The notes beneath the pieces are model-generated. The model ran no database searches. It saw only the letters and a program-made list of their open reading frames with translations, and was not told where the DNA came from. A stretch of 64,000 nucleotides of DNA from assembly GCF_031198435.1 (NCBI RefSeq), contig NZ_CP133548.1, positions 3,196,001 to 3,260,000 on the forward strand. The letters are read 5' to 3'. This document shows, piece after piece, positions 28,672-36,533 of the stretch; the stretch's first letter is position 1; each line of letters opens with the position of its first letter. This DNA comes from Pleionea litopenaei (GTDB taxonomy: Bacteria > Pseudomonadota > Gammaproteobacteria > Enterobacterales > Kangiellaceae). Made by a program: the position numbers and the translations under genes.

Positions 28672-28697
28672 GCTACTTCTAGGTATCTAGAAGTAGC
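28672..28697. terminator. Perfect 11-bp hairpin, possible terminator
   Basis: GCTACTTCTAG and its exact complement flank a four-base loop (28683-28686), seven bases after the stop of the tail-anchored gene. No T-tract follows, so it may act as a Rho-dependent end, an RNA stabiliser or a protein site. Confidence 0.5.
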
Positions 28698-28766
28698 CTA
28701 TTCTGACTTGAAAAATGCGATAGCTAAGCCTAGAGTAGCGCACGCTAAATTTAAATCGTCACAAAT

Positions 28767-29444
28767 ATGTCAAATTGGCCTGATAGCCTTGCCGCGGCAA
28801 AAGTCGATCAATGTCGTTTAGCGACGCAAGTTCAACTGAAAAGTTTTCCTCTCAGCAATCTCAACTCGACCAAGAAGGTTGCCGGTGTGGATGTCGGTGT
28901 TGATGTCGTATCCGGTAAGTTGCGAGCGGCAGCTGTTTTGATTGATCCGATAACCGCTGAACTTATTGAGTGGTGTGTTGCCCAACAAGCGCCGCAATTC
29001 GATTATCAGCCGGGCTATTTGTCGTATCGAGAACTGCCCGTCGTGTTAGAAGCGCTTGAGGGCTTGTCGAGTATTCCCGACATTATTTTTTGTGATGGTC
29101 AAGGCATTGCTCATCCGAGAGGCGTGGGTATCGCGAGTCATTTAGGCGTATTGGTTCAGCGACCAACGATTGGTGTGGCAAAAAAATTATTGTTTGGTCG
29201 AAGTCGTGAGCCAGAGAACAAATTAGGCTTCCACACTTTGATAAAATATCAGCACCAAATTTTGGGATGTGCGCTGCGCTCTCGGGTTAATGTAAAACCC
29301 ATTTATGTATCACCGGGTCATTTAATAACGGTATCAGACGCCACTGCTTGGGTTATGCACTTTAGCCGTGGATACAAACTGCCAGAGCCTACAAGAATCG
29401 CTGACCGCATAGCGTCAAGGCGAACTAAGGCTTGGCAATCGTAA
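28767..29444 (+). CDS. nfi: Endonuclease V (deoxyinosine 3' endonuclease)
   Basis: Cuts DNA one base 3' of deoxyinosine, starting repair of deaminated adenine. All three active-site acids appear at the family's standard positions: Asp42 in VAGVDVGVD, Glu89 in PGYLSYREL and Asp110 in FCDGQGIAHPRG. GIASHLGVLVQRPTIGVAKK completes the signature. The length (225) equals that of E. coli and Thermotoga enzymes. It lies 25 bases before the alkaline phosphatase gene, with which it may share a transcript. Confidence 0.95.
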   Translation: MSNWPDSLAAAKVDQCRLATQVQLKSFPLSNLNSTKKVAGVDVGVDVVSGKLRAAAVLIDPITAELIEWCVAQQAPQFDYQPGYLSYRELPVVLEALEGLSSIPDIIFCDGQGIAHPRGVGIASHLGVLVQRPTIGVAKKLLFGRSREPENKLGFHTLIKYQHQILGCALRSRVNVKPIYVSPGHLITVSDATAWVMHFSRGYKLPEPTRIADRIASRRTKAWQS

Positions 29445-29468
29445 GGCATTTAAGGGGAATCTATTTCC

Positions 29469-30842
29469 ATGTTTTTTTGTTCAAAATTACTGAGCCGCAA
29501 GGTTTGTTTTGTGGCTATTGCATTTTTACTAACTTCGACCAGTTCTTTTGCTGAGCCACCGACAAAAACGATCGCACCGAAAAATATTATTTTAATGATC
29601 GGTGATGGAATGGGGCCGGCACAGATTAAAGCTTATCGGTTATATAAAGATAATTTAGCAACGGCGGGGGTTGATCCTATAACCTTGGATGCATTTTTAG
29701 TAGGAACCTTAGCGACGGAGCCTGCGGCGGCAGCCGATGCTGATGATCATGTACATTCGACGTATATCGTAACCGACTCAGCGGCGTCTGCGACCGCTTA
29801 CAGTACCGGGCAACGTACTTATAATGGTGCGGTAGGTGTTGATTTAGAGCGTCAACCCATGTCAACGGTATTGGAACAAGCAAAGCAAGTTGGAAAGAAA
29901 GTCGGGTTAGTTGCAACCTCGCAGATTGTTCATGCCACACCAGCGTCTTTTATTGCTCACGTTGATAGTCGTCGAAAATACAACGATATTGCCGACGCTT
30001 TTGTCGATAATCAGTTGAATGAACAACCGCTTTTGGATGTCTTTTTAGGAGGGGGCTGGCGTTACTTTAAGAGAGACGATAGAGACTTAACCAAAGAGTT
30101 GCAATCCTTTGGATATCAAATTGTTCGCACCCGACAAGAGCTGTTAACAGCGAGCAAAAAAGTAGCAGGCTTGTTCGCAGAGGTCGCGTTATCACCTGCC
30201 ATTGATCGAACCGACGATGAGCCAAGCTTAAAAGAAATGACCGAAGCGGCCATTACTCGATTAGATAATCCGCAGGGATTTTTCTTAATGGTGGAAGGAA
30301 GTCAGATTGACTGGAGTGGTCACGCCAACGACATCGCAGGCGTAGTCAATGAGATGGATGACTTTCATCAAGCAATACAAGCGGCCATCGCCTTTGCTGA
30401 AAAAGATGGGGATACGCTAGTGATTGTGACGGCGGATCACGAGACCGGTGGCTTGTCGATTGGACGTAATTTAGAAAAGAAGTCGGTCTATGCTTACAAT
30501 GTTGCGCCGATTAAAGGGTTAGAGCAATCTTTACCGGCCTATCAAAAGGAAATTTTGGCAACTCGAAATAACCGAGCGTTTCTACAACATAGCGGTATCG
30601 AGTTAACCGACGATGAACAAAAGCAGTGGAAAGAAATCAGTAAAAAGTTGGAGAAAGAGGCCGTTTGGAAGTGGTTAGTTGGAGTCATGAGCAGAGCAAC
30701 TCTGACCGGGTGGACCACCAATGGTCATACTGGTGTTGATGTTAACATCTATGCTTTTGGACCTGGCGCAACAGCCTTTTATGGCTATCATGATAATACT
30801 CATGTTGGTCAAGCTATCCGACGCTGGCTAACTCCAAAATAG
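29469..30842 (+). CDS. phoA: Periplasmic alkaline phosphatase, PhoA family
   Basis: Zinc/magnesium phosphomonoesterase acting in the periplasm. A signal peptide covers about residues 1-28. The first metal site is LMIGDGMGPAQIKA; the catalytic serine is Ser104 in VTDSAASATAYSTGQRTY. Further metal ligands are in VEGSQIDWSGHAND, VTADHETGG and TNGHTGVDV. Length of 457 is close to E. coli PhoA (471). With the PhoD-like gene at the left end, the window has two secreted phosphatases and a secreted nuclease. No Pho box was identified. A VOC-family gene follows 14 bases later. Confidence 0.95.
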   Translation: MFFCSKLLSRKVCFVAIAFLLTSTSSFAEPPTKTIAPKNIILMIGDGMGPAQIKAYRLYKDNLATAGVDPITLDAFLVGTLATEPAAAADADDHVHSTYIVTDSAASATAYSTGQRTYNGAVGVDLERQPMSTVLEQAKQVGKKVGLVATSQIVHATPASFIAHVDSRRKYNDIADAFVDNQLNEQPLLDVFLGGGWRYFKRDDRDLTKELQSFGYQIVRTRQELLTASKKVAGLFAEVALSPAIDRTDDEPSLKEMTEAAITRLDNPQGFFLMVEGSQIDWSGHANDIAGVVNEMDDFHQAIQAAIAFAEKDGDTLVIVTADHETGGLSIGRNLEKKSVYAYNVAPIKGLEQSLPAYQKEILATRNNRAFLQHSGIELTDDEQKQWKEISKKLEKEAVWKWLVGVMSRATLTGWTTNGHTGVDVNIYAFGPGATAFYGYHDNTHVGQAIRRWLTPK

Positions 30843-30856
30843 AGAGAGGAACTTTC

Positions 30857-31216
30857 ATGGCCAAGAAAATATTGTGGACGGACTTAACGGTTGCGGATGC
30901 AAAAGACATTCGTGATTTTTATTCAGCCGTCGTCGGTTGGACAGCGAACCCAGTGAGTATGGGAGATTATAACGATTTTAATATGATCGCTGATAATCCA
31001 GACGAGCCTGATGTGGGGATCTGTCATGCCCGAGGCGCCAATGCCGACTTGCCCCCTGTGTGGATGGTTTACCTCGCCGTCGACAATTTACAGACTGCGT
31101 TAGCCGAAGTAACCGAGCGTGGTGGTAAAGTTCTGAAAGCGCCAACTGCGGGAGGCAAGTACGCCGTTATCGAAGATCCTGCCGGCGCTGTGTGTGCTTT
31201 GTATGAAAGTACTTAA
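30857..31216 (+). CDS. VOC-family (glyoxalase/bleomycin-resistance fold) protein
   Basis: A 119-residue single-module vicinal oxygen chelate protein. ILWTDLTVADAKDIRDFYS is the typical N-terminal beta-alpha unit, and VYLAVDNLQTALAEVTERGG with VIEDPAGAVCALYE the C-terminal one. The metal-ligand positions are not fully obvious, so enzyme activity is unsure; many such proteins are annotated only as VOC family. It is 14 bases after phoA with AGAGAGGAA just before its ATG. Confidence 0.85.
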   Translation: MAKKILWTDLTVADAKDIRDFYSAVVGWTANPVSMGDYNDFNMIADNPDEPDVGICHARGANADLPPVWMVYLAVDNLQTALAEVTERGGKVLKAPTAGGKYAVIEDPAGAVCALYEST

Positions 31217-31250
31217 TCCACTCGGTTAGTTATTTAGCCATCGCGCTGAT

Positions 31251-31769
31251 CTAGTCGCTCAGCTCTTCAAAGAACCAACCTGCAAACTCATGTCGGCCAG
31301 TGACTCCAGCTTTTGAATAAATGTTGGAGGCTTGCTGGCGAGTTGACTTTTCTTTGACGTCTCTAATCGACGCGATTTCCTTTAGGCTGAGGCCTTTCAA
31401 TAACAAAAAGCCAATCTCTTGCTCAGTCTCGGTTAATCCCCACTGAGAAAATTGCGATCGAATGGTTTGGCTATAGTCTTTTCGTGCTCGCTGCATATCG
31501 TCTGATTGTTGTGCATGCAACTGGTTGATGTTTTTTAGTTCGAGGCGAATTTCTTTTAACTTATTTTGGCTGAAGATAAGCGTTCGGACCAACACGAGAA
31601 TAATGCTAATAAAAATAAGAACCATAATCGATTCTTCAATTACGTGAGACAACGAAGAGCCTTCAAGCAGGTCGTCATAAATGTCGATGATGTTTAGCGT
31701 AACCAATAAGGTGAAAAAAACGATAACGATTTTTAATCGACTTAGATGGTTGAGGGTAAAGTTGATCAT
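31251..31769 (-). CDS. Membrane-anchored LuxR-type transcription regulator
   Basis: Two N-terminal hydrophobic helices (about 12-32 and 42-65) are followed by a short coiled segment (about 68-105) and a C-terminal LuxR/GerE-type helix-turn-helix: LTETEQEIGFLLLKGLSLKEIASIRD, then KSTRQQASNIYSKAGVTGRHE (read in two parts). It has no receiver or ligand-binding domain, so the signal may be sensed in the membrane. It is divergent from the TlpA-DUF4266-DUF3570-ApbE operon, which starts 232 bases away, and is a candidate regulator of it; that link is inferred from position only. Confidence 0.85.
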   Translation of the reverse strand: MINFTLNHLSRLKIVIVFFTLLVTLNIIDIYDDLLEGSSLSHVIEESIMVLIFISIILVLVRTLIFSQNKLKEIRLELKNINQLHAQQSDDMQRARKDYSQTIRSQFSQWGLTETEQEIGFLLLKGLSLKEIASIRDVKEKSTRQQASNIYSKAGVTGRHEFAGWFFEELSD

Positions 31770-32001
31770 ATTTAGTTTTCTTTTCTCCGACTAACGTTGC
31801 TTAGAAAGGTTAAGGCAGAGTTAGTTCCATTACCTTCTCTCATATTGAGATTATTTAAATTATTATTATTAATCAGTAAGTTAATGCGCAGAGGGGCAAA
31901 TGTCCAATGGCATAATTAACGGTTACCTTCTATTTTAAGATAAATATTTTGGTATTTCAGAAAATAATGCCGAATCGTTTAACCCTAAGAGGAGTAAGCC
32001 G

Positions 32002-32538
32002 TTGAGTCCATTAGCGAGTCGTTTGGGTGATGGCAAAGTCATTTTAAAGTCGCTGCTAACCGTATTTCTGCTCACTAGCAGCTGGGTGTCGGTGCGAGCC
32101 GATGCAGTTAGCGATCTAAAGCAACGTATTCAAGACGCTCATGGCAAGGTCATCTATGTCGACTTTTGGGCATCTTGGTGTAAGCCCTGTCGACATTCTT
32201 TCCCTTGGATGAACGATATGAAGCGCAAATATGAGTCACACGGTTTATCCATTATCACCGTGAACTTGGATAAAGAAAGGCACTTAGCTGAAGGTTTTTT
32301 AAAAGAAAACCCTGCCGAGTTTGACATTATTTATGACGAGAATGGCGATACAGCCCGTCAATTTAAGTTGAAAGGCATGCCAATGAGTTTTGTGATTGAT
32401 CGCTCGGGTAAACCTGTGTCGAGTCATGTTGGTTTCAATGAAGAAAAACAAAAAGAGTACGAAAACGAACTTCGCAAGTTATTGCAAGCGGGTATGGAAA
32501 ATCAAACGCTGAAAAAAGAGGCGACGAATGAACAGTAA
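32002..32538 (+). CDS. TlpA-like exported thioredoxin
   Basis: Periplasmic thioredoxin-fold protein of the TlpA/ResA group. The start codon is TTG at 32002, supported by AAGAGGAG seven bases upstream; no ATG is available before the signal peptide (about residues 12-34, cleaved near VRADA). The active site WASWCKPC has its cysteines at 60 and 63. The cis-Pro region GMPMSFVIDRSGK is conserved. At 178 residues it is a single domain. Its end overlaps the DUF4266 gene by 11 bases, making it the first gene of a tightly coupled four-gene operon. It probably reduces or isomerises thiols in a partner, plausibly the Cys-tailed lipoprotein next to it. Confidence 0.9.
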   Translation: MSPLASRLGDGKVILKSLLTVFLLTSSWVSVRADAVSDLKQRIQDAHGKVIYVDFWASWCKPCRHSFPWMNDMKRKYESHGLSIITVNLDKERHLAEGFLKENPAEFDIIYDENGDTARQFKLKGMPMSFVIDRSGKPVSSHVGFNEEKQKEYENELRKLLQAGMENQTLKKEATNEQ

Positions 32539-32767
32539 AGGTATCAGAGCGGCAGTAAAGCCAGCGACATTGATTGGCTGCTTATTAATATTAGCCGGTT
32601 GCGGAACATTAGGTGTCGAACCCTGGGAGCGAGATTTACTGGCCAAGCCACAAATGGCAATAGTGTCTGACCCTATCGAATCTGGGCTTGATGATCATAT
32701 TTATTTCTCCAAAGAAGCGACCAGTGGTGGTCGCAGTTTTGCTGGCGGAGGCTGCGGATGCAATTAG
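32528..32767 (+). CDS. DUF4266 small lipoprotein with Gly/Cys-rich tail
   Basis: A 79-residue lipoprotein. The lipobox ILAGC puts the lipidated cysteine at 25. The mature part is short: EPWERDLLAKPQM, a conserved-looking block of the DUF4266 family, then the C-terminus SFAGGGCGCN with cysteines at 76 and 78. The paired cysteines two residues apart at the very end are striking and could form a redox, metal or covalent-cofactor site. It overlaps the thioredoxin gene by 11 bases and the DUF3570 gene by 10, so production of the three proteins is coupled. Function unknown; the family name is from memory. Confidence 0.85.
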   Translation: MNSKGIRAAVKPATLIGCLLILAGCGTLGVEPWERDLLAKPQMAIVSDPIESGLDDHIYFSKEATSGGRSFAGGGCGCN

Positions 32768-34080
32768 TTGATAAAAAACAGGCGACCCATCGAGGTCAAA
32801 TTGCCAGTGCAATTGCAGCGGCGTCGTGCGGTCTACTTGGAACACCGGTACAAGCAGACGGTGAGTTCTGGGACTTTTCAAAGAACTGGTCATTCGACAC
32901 GGGCTTTTTATATTACAGTGAAACCGATCGAGTCAGTGCCGTTGAAGGCGTCTTTAGTGCGACACGAGAAGCCGACGTAAACGATATTTTTAATTTTAAG
33001 GTCGTACTCGATAGTTTAACGGGCGCTTCACCGTCCGGTGCTGTTGCTCAGCCAGGAGTGCAAACCTTCACTCGCCCTTCCGGACGAGGTCAGTATCAGG
33101 TCGAAGGTGGCGAAATTCCCTTAGATGATACTTTTCGAGATACTCGGTTACAGATGAATGCTCAATGGACCAAGCCAGCTTGGGAAGCGGTCACCTCCAG
33201 CTACGGTGTTCACTTTTCTAAAGAGTATGACTACCTATCACTTGCATTGAATGGCAGCCTCGCGTGGGATTTAAACAACAAGAACTCAACGTTCTCGGTC
33301 GGCTTGTCGTATGCGTCTGATACCTATGAGCCAGAAGGTGGTATTCCCGATCCATTGGCGTCGATGGTTGTCGATTTAGGACAGTTTCCGACCGACGATG
33401 ATTATCAAGCGGCGTTTGACAGTACGCGTGTAGACTCGAGTGATACTCGTACAACCACCGATCTGCTTCTTGGTTGGACGCAAGTCATTAATCGACGTAC
33501 GATCATGCAGTTCAATTATTCTTACTCGAATGTTTCGGGTTACTTGACCGATCCTTTCAAAATTTTCTCGATTGTGGATGCCGGTGGCGTTGCTCTTGAT
33601 AATCGTTATGAAAGTCGTCCTGACTCTCGAACCAAACACAGTATTTTTTGGCAAACTAAGCACCATTTTGATGAGTCAGTTGCTGATGTTTCGTTTCGCT
33701 ATATGACGGATGACTGGGAAATAGAGTCGCAAACGGTAGAATATAAACATTACTTTTGGATCGGTGAAAATAGCTTTATCGAGCCACAATTTAGATACTA
33801 TCAACAAACGGCTGCAGAGATTTATCAACCTTATGTTCTTGACGGACAGCCATTGCCAGAGTTTATTTCTTCCGACAATCGTTTGGGTTCCTTTACTGCC
33901 TATACGTTGGGGCTGAAATATGGTTGGAAAACTGGTGACGGCAATGACATGGCGTTGCGCTTATCGTATTATCAACAAACGGCCGATGACGAAATTGCAA
34001 GTCACCCCGGCGTGTTGGCAGATTTAGAGATTTACCCTGATCTGGACGCGGTATTCTTGCAATTGACCTATTCATTTTAG
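32758..34080 (+). CDS. DUF3570 outer-membrane barrel protein with ApbE-type flavinylation motif
   Basis: Exported protein with a signal peptide (cleavage after about residue 33, PVQA-D) and many alternating-hydrophobic strands, ending in FLQLTYSF, as expected for an outer-membrane barrel. It matches the DUF3570 family in FLYYSETDRVSAVEGV and FTRPSGRGQY. Near residue 85 it has DSLTGAS (Asp85 to Ser91; 33010-33030). This fits the D-x-x-(S/T)-G-A-(S/T) pattern at which ApbE enzymes attach FMN to the last Ser/Thr. An ApbE gene follows directly. That the barrel is flavinylated at Ser91 is therefore a specific inference, not shown. Start ATG overlaps the DUF4266 stop. Confidence 0.88.
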   Translation: MQLVDKKQATHRGQIASAIAAASCGLLGTPVQADGEFWDFSKNWSFDTGFLYYSETDRVSAVEGVFSATREADVNDIFNFKVVLDSLTGASPSGAVAQPGVQTFTRPSGRGQYQVEGGEIPLDDTFRDTRLQMNAQWTKPAWEAVTSSYGVHFSKEYDYLSLALNGSLAWDLNNKNSTFSVGLSYASDTYEPEGGIPDPLASMVVDLGQFPTDDDYQAAFDSTRVDSSDTRTTTDLLLGWTQVINRRTIMQFNYSYSNVSGYLTDPFKIFSIVDAGGVALDNRYESRPDSRTKHSIFWQTKHHFDESVADVSFRYMTDDWEIESQTVEYKHYFWIGENSFIEPQFRYYQQTAAEIYQPYVLDGQPLPEFISSDNRLGSFTAYTLGLKYGWKTGDGNDMALRLSYYQQTADDEIASHPGVLADLEIYPDLDAVFLQLTYSF

Positions 34081-34086
34081 AGCGAT

Positions 34087-34968
34087 TTGAACGAGCAATT
34101 TTCAACGACAGAGTTTGGTTTTCGCGGCAGCTTTTTGGCCATGGCCAGTCCGTGCGAGTGTCTTATAGAGACTCAAGACTTAGACGAAGCGAAAGCCATC
34201 TTTGAATTAGTTAAAAATGAAACGGCTCGAATTGAACAAAAGTACAGTCGCTACCTCTCTACAAACTTGTGTGCTGCGATCAATGCGAGTCGCGGCATTC
34301 CTGTGCCTATCGACGATGAAACCTTTCAGTTACTTGAGTTTGCCAACCAGTGCTTTGAAATTAGTGAGGGGTTGTTTGATTTAACGTCGGGTGTTTTACG
34401 AAAAGTCTGGCGGTTCGGACCAGAAGGGAAGTTTCCCGCCGCCGCAGATGTTAGTGCTCTGTTGCCCAACATAGGTTGGTCGAACATTCGGTATGATCAC
34501 AATCAAGTCACGTTACCGGAAGGCATGGAAATTGACTTTGGCGGGATTGGTAAAGAATACGCCGTAGACCGGTGCGCTCAACTCATCATGGCCGCTTATC
34601 CTGAGATCTCTGTTTTGATCAATTTCGGTGGTGATTTACGAGTGACCGTTGCGCCAAAAACTCGCGAATATTGGATGGTTGGAGTGGATAGCCAAGTGAC
34701 ACCGGTTAATCACTCAGTGCGCTTAAAAACAGGGGGCGTATGCACCAGTGGTAATACTGAGCGATTCATTATGCATCAGGGTAAACGGTATGGTCATATT
34801 TTAAACCCTATGACAGGGTATCCCCCAGAAGGCTCGCCAGCGACGGTCACCGTGCTGGCTGACCAATGTCTGTCGGCTGGTTTAATTGCAACCTTAGCCA
34901 TTTTGCAGGGAGCCCAAGCAGAAGCTTTTTTAAAAGCGCAAGGCGTGAAGTATTACCTACAGCTCTAG
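34087..34968 (+). CDS. apbE: ApbE-family FAD:protein FMN transferase
   Basis: Transfers FMN from FAD onto a Ser or Thr of a target protein. GSFLAMASPCECLIE is the N-terminal block, FDLTSGVLRKVWRFG the FAD region, IDFGGIGKEYAVDRCAQLI, LINFGGDLRV and TGGVCTSGNTERF with HILNPMTGYPP the remaining family motifs. Only a TTG (34087) is available as start. The same frame is closed upstream by the DUF3570 stop two codons earlier, so no signal peptide can be hidden upstream. The enzyme therefore looks cytoplasmic, unlike the usual lipoprotein or exported ApbE. The six-base spacing and the motif in DUF3570 suggest that protein is its target. Confidence 0.92.
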   Translation: MNEQFSTTEFGFRGSFLAMASPCECLIETQDLDEAKAIFELVKNETARIEQKYSRYLSTNLCAAINASRGIPVPIDDETFQLLEFANQCFEISEGLFDLTSGVLRKVWRFGPEGKFPAAADVSALLPNIGWSNIRYDHNQVTLPEGMEIDFGGIGKEYAVDRCAQLIMAAYPEISVLINFGGDLRVTVAPKTREYWMVGVDSQVTPVNHSVRLKTGGVCTSGNTERFIMHQGKRYGHILNPMTGYPPEGSPATVTVLADQCLSAGLIATLAILQGAQAEAFLKAQGVKYYLQL

Positions 34969-35079
34969 TAACCCGAGCAACCGATAATTTTTTTGACATC
35001 ATTGAATTGGAGATTATTCAGAGTTTACTATTAAGCGCAAAGGTCGATGCAACGACGATGGTGAAACAGGAGGTTATCG

Positions 35080-36072
35080 GTGAAAGTTGCGATGTTTAGT
35101 TCGAAACCCTACGATCGAGAATATTTTGTTAAGCATAATCGTGACTATTCGTTTGAGTTGGATTTCTTTGACGATCAATTGAATGAAACAACGGTTGCTA
35201 TAGCTGCGAAGTATGAAGCGGTTTGTGTTTTTGTCAATGACCGTTTAAATAAACAGGTACTCACTCAGTTAAGCCAAGGAAAAACACAATTTATTGCCTT
35301 GCGTTGTGCCGGTTACAATAATTTAGATTGGCACAGCGCCAAAGAATTAAAATTGCGCTGCGCTCGAGTTCCAGATTATTCACCAACAGCGGTTGCCGAA
35401 CATGTGCTGGCAATGTTGTTAACGTTATATCGCTCTACGCACAAAGCTTATAATCGCGTGAAAGAAGGTAATTTTTCGTTGTATGGACTAAATGGGCAAG
35501 AGGTTCGAGGGAAAACGGTAGCCTTGGTCGGAACCGGTAAAATTGGTAAGTTAACGGCCGAAATTTTTAAGGGACTAGGTTGCGAGCTCTATGCTTATGA
35601 TATTCAGCCGGATCATTCTTGGGCAAACTCCATTGGACTGACTTATATCGATTTGCCAGAACTCTATGCTAAAGCCGATATAATATCTCTGCATTGTCCG
35701 TTGACCGATACTAATCGTCATATGATTAATGCTGAATCGTTAGCGCAAATGAAGCCCGGTGTTACCTTGATCAATACTAGCCGAGGTGGTTTAGTTGATA
35801 CCGAGGCAGCCTATCAAGCACTTAAAGATCGAACGCTTGGTTATTTAGCCATCGATGTATATGAAGAAGAGGCAAACTTGTTTTTTGAAGATCTTTCAAC
35901 CGACATTATTATGGACGATCTTTTTATGCGCCTCACCACGTTTCCAAATGTTTTAGTCACTGGACATCAAGGTTTTTTTACTGAACATGCGTTAAATAAT
36001 ATAGCGCGAACGACACTTGAAAATTTGGCCGCAATGAAAAGCAACCAAAAGTGTGTTGGCGATATTGTTTGA
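35080..36072 (+). CDS. ldhA: D-lactate dehydrogenase (fermentative, NAD)
   Basis: Reduces pyruvate to D-lactate with NADH. It belongs to the D-2-hydroxyacid dehydrogenase family: ALRCAGYNNLDWHSAKEL, RVPDYSPTAVAEHVLAML, the NAD loop GTGKIGKLTAEIFKGLG, the catalytic Arg in INTSRGGLVDT, the Glu in DVYEEEANLFFED and the His in VTGHQGFFTEHA. This pattern and the 330-residue length match E. coli LdhA. The start is GTG, placed six bases after a perfect AGGAGG. It is 111 bases after apbE and probably independently expressed. Confidence 0.94.
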   Translation: MKVAMFSSKPYDREYFVKHNRDYSFELDFFDDQLNETTVAIAAKYEAVCVFVNDRLNKQVLTQLSQGKTQFIALRCAGYNNLDWHSAKELKLRCARVPDYSPTAVAEHVLAMLLTLYRSTHKAYNRVKEGNFSLYGLNGQEVRGKTVALVGTGKIGKLTAEIFKGLGCELYAYDIQPDHSWANSIGLTYIDLPELYAKADIISLHCPLTDTNRHMINAESLAQMKPGVTLINTSRGGLVDTEAAYQALKDRTLGYLAIDVYEEEANLFFEDLSTDIIMDDLFMRLTTFPNVLVTGHQGFFTEHALNNIARTTLENLAAMKSNQKCVGDIV

Positions 36073-36098
36073 AGAATCTACGTCGAAAAAACTAACGG

Positions 36099-36509
36099 TT
36101 ACTTCGTCTTTTTCGTCGGGAAAGCGTCGTGCTTATCAAGTTCGCACACATCTTTAAACCAACTCGCGTGCGAGTTCCAAAAGATATTTCCTTGCGGTTC
36201 AATATTTGGTGACTCGTCTAATGTACCAACGGGCACGATCACATTGCTGCCACCTTGTACTAACCAGGGTAACGAAGAGCCGCATTGCCGACAAAACTGA
36301 GTAGCGAAATACTTTGCATCAGAAACTTCATAACGACCAACGTATTCTTCGCCAGTTATCCAGTTAAATTGTGCAGGAGGAACGAACAAGTTGGGCGCGA
36401 ATGCGCTCCCAGTAAATTTACGACAGCGACTGCAATGACAGTATTGAAATATTTTAAACGGTGGTTTGATCTCATAGGTCACTGTCTGACATAAACATGA
36501 GCCTTTCAT
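36099..36509 (-). CDS. GFA-family (CENP-V/glutathione-dependent formaldehyde-activating fold) zinc protein
   Basis: A 136-residue zinc protein. Zinc cysteines appear in SCLCQTVTYE, YCHCSRCRKFTGSAFA and FCRQCGSSLPW, in the spacing usual for the GFA/CENP-V family. Most family members have no proven activity, so the formaldehyde-related name should not be taken literally. It is on the same strand as the DUF4442 gene and tatC upstream, 24 bases after DUF4442, so it may be the last gene of the tat transcript. Confidence 0.88.
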   Translation of the reverse strand: MKGSCLCQTVTYEIKPPFKIFQYCHCSRCRKFTGSAFAPNLFVPPAQFNWITGEEYVGRYEVSDAKYFATQFCRQCGSSLPWLVQGGSNVIVPVGTLDESPNIEPQGNIFWNSHASWFKDVCELDKHDAFPTKKTK

Positions 36510-36533
36510 GGGCGACTCCTATTGTTAAAAACA

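Noticed and set aside
32758-34968. DUF3570 and ApbE as a single fused protein
   Set aside because: They share a frame, but a TAG follows the terminal TYSF typical of an outer-membrane barrel, so the stop is meaningful; fusion would need read-through.
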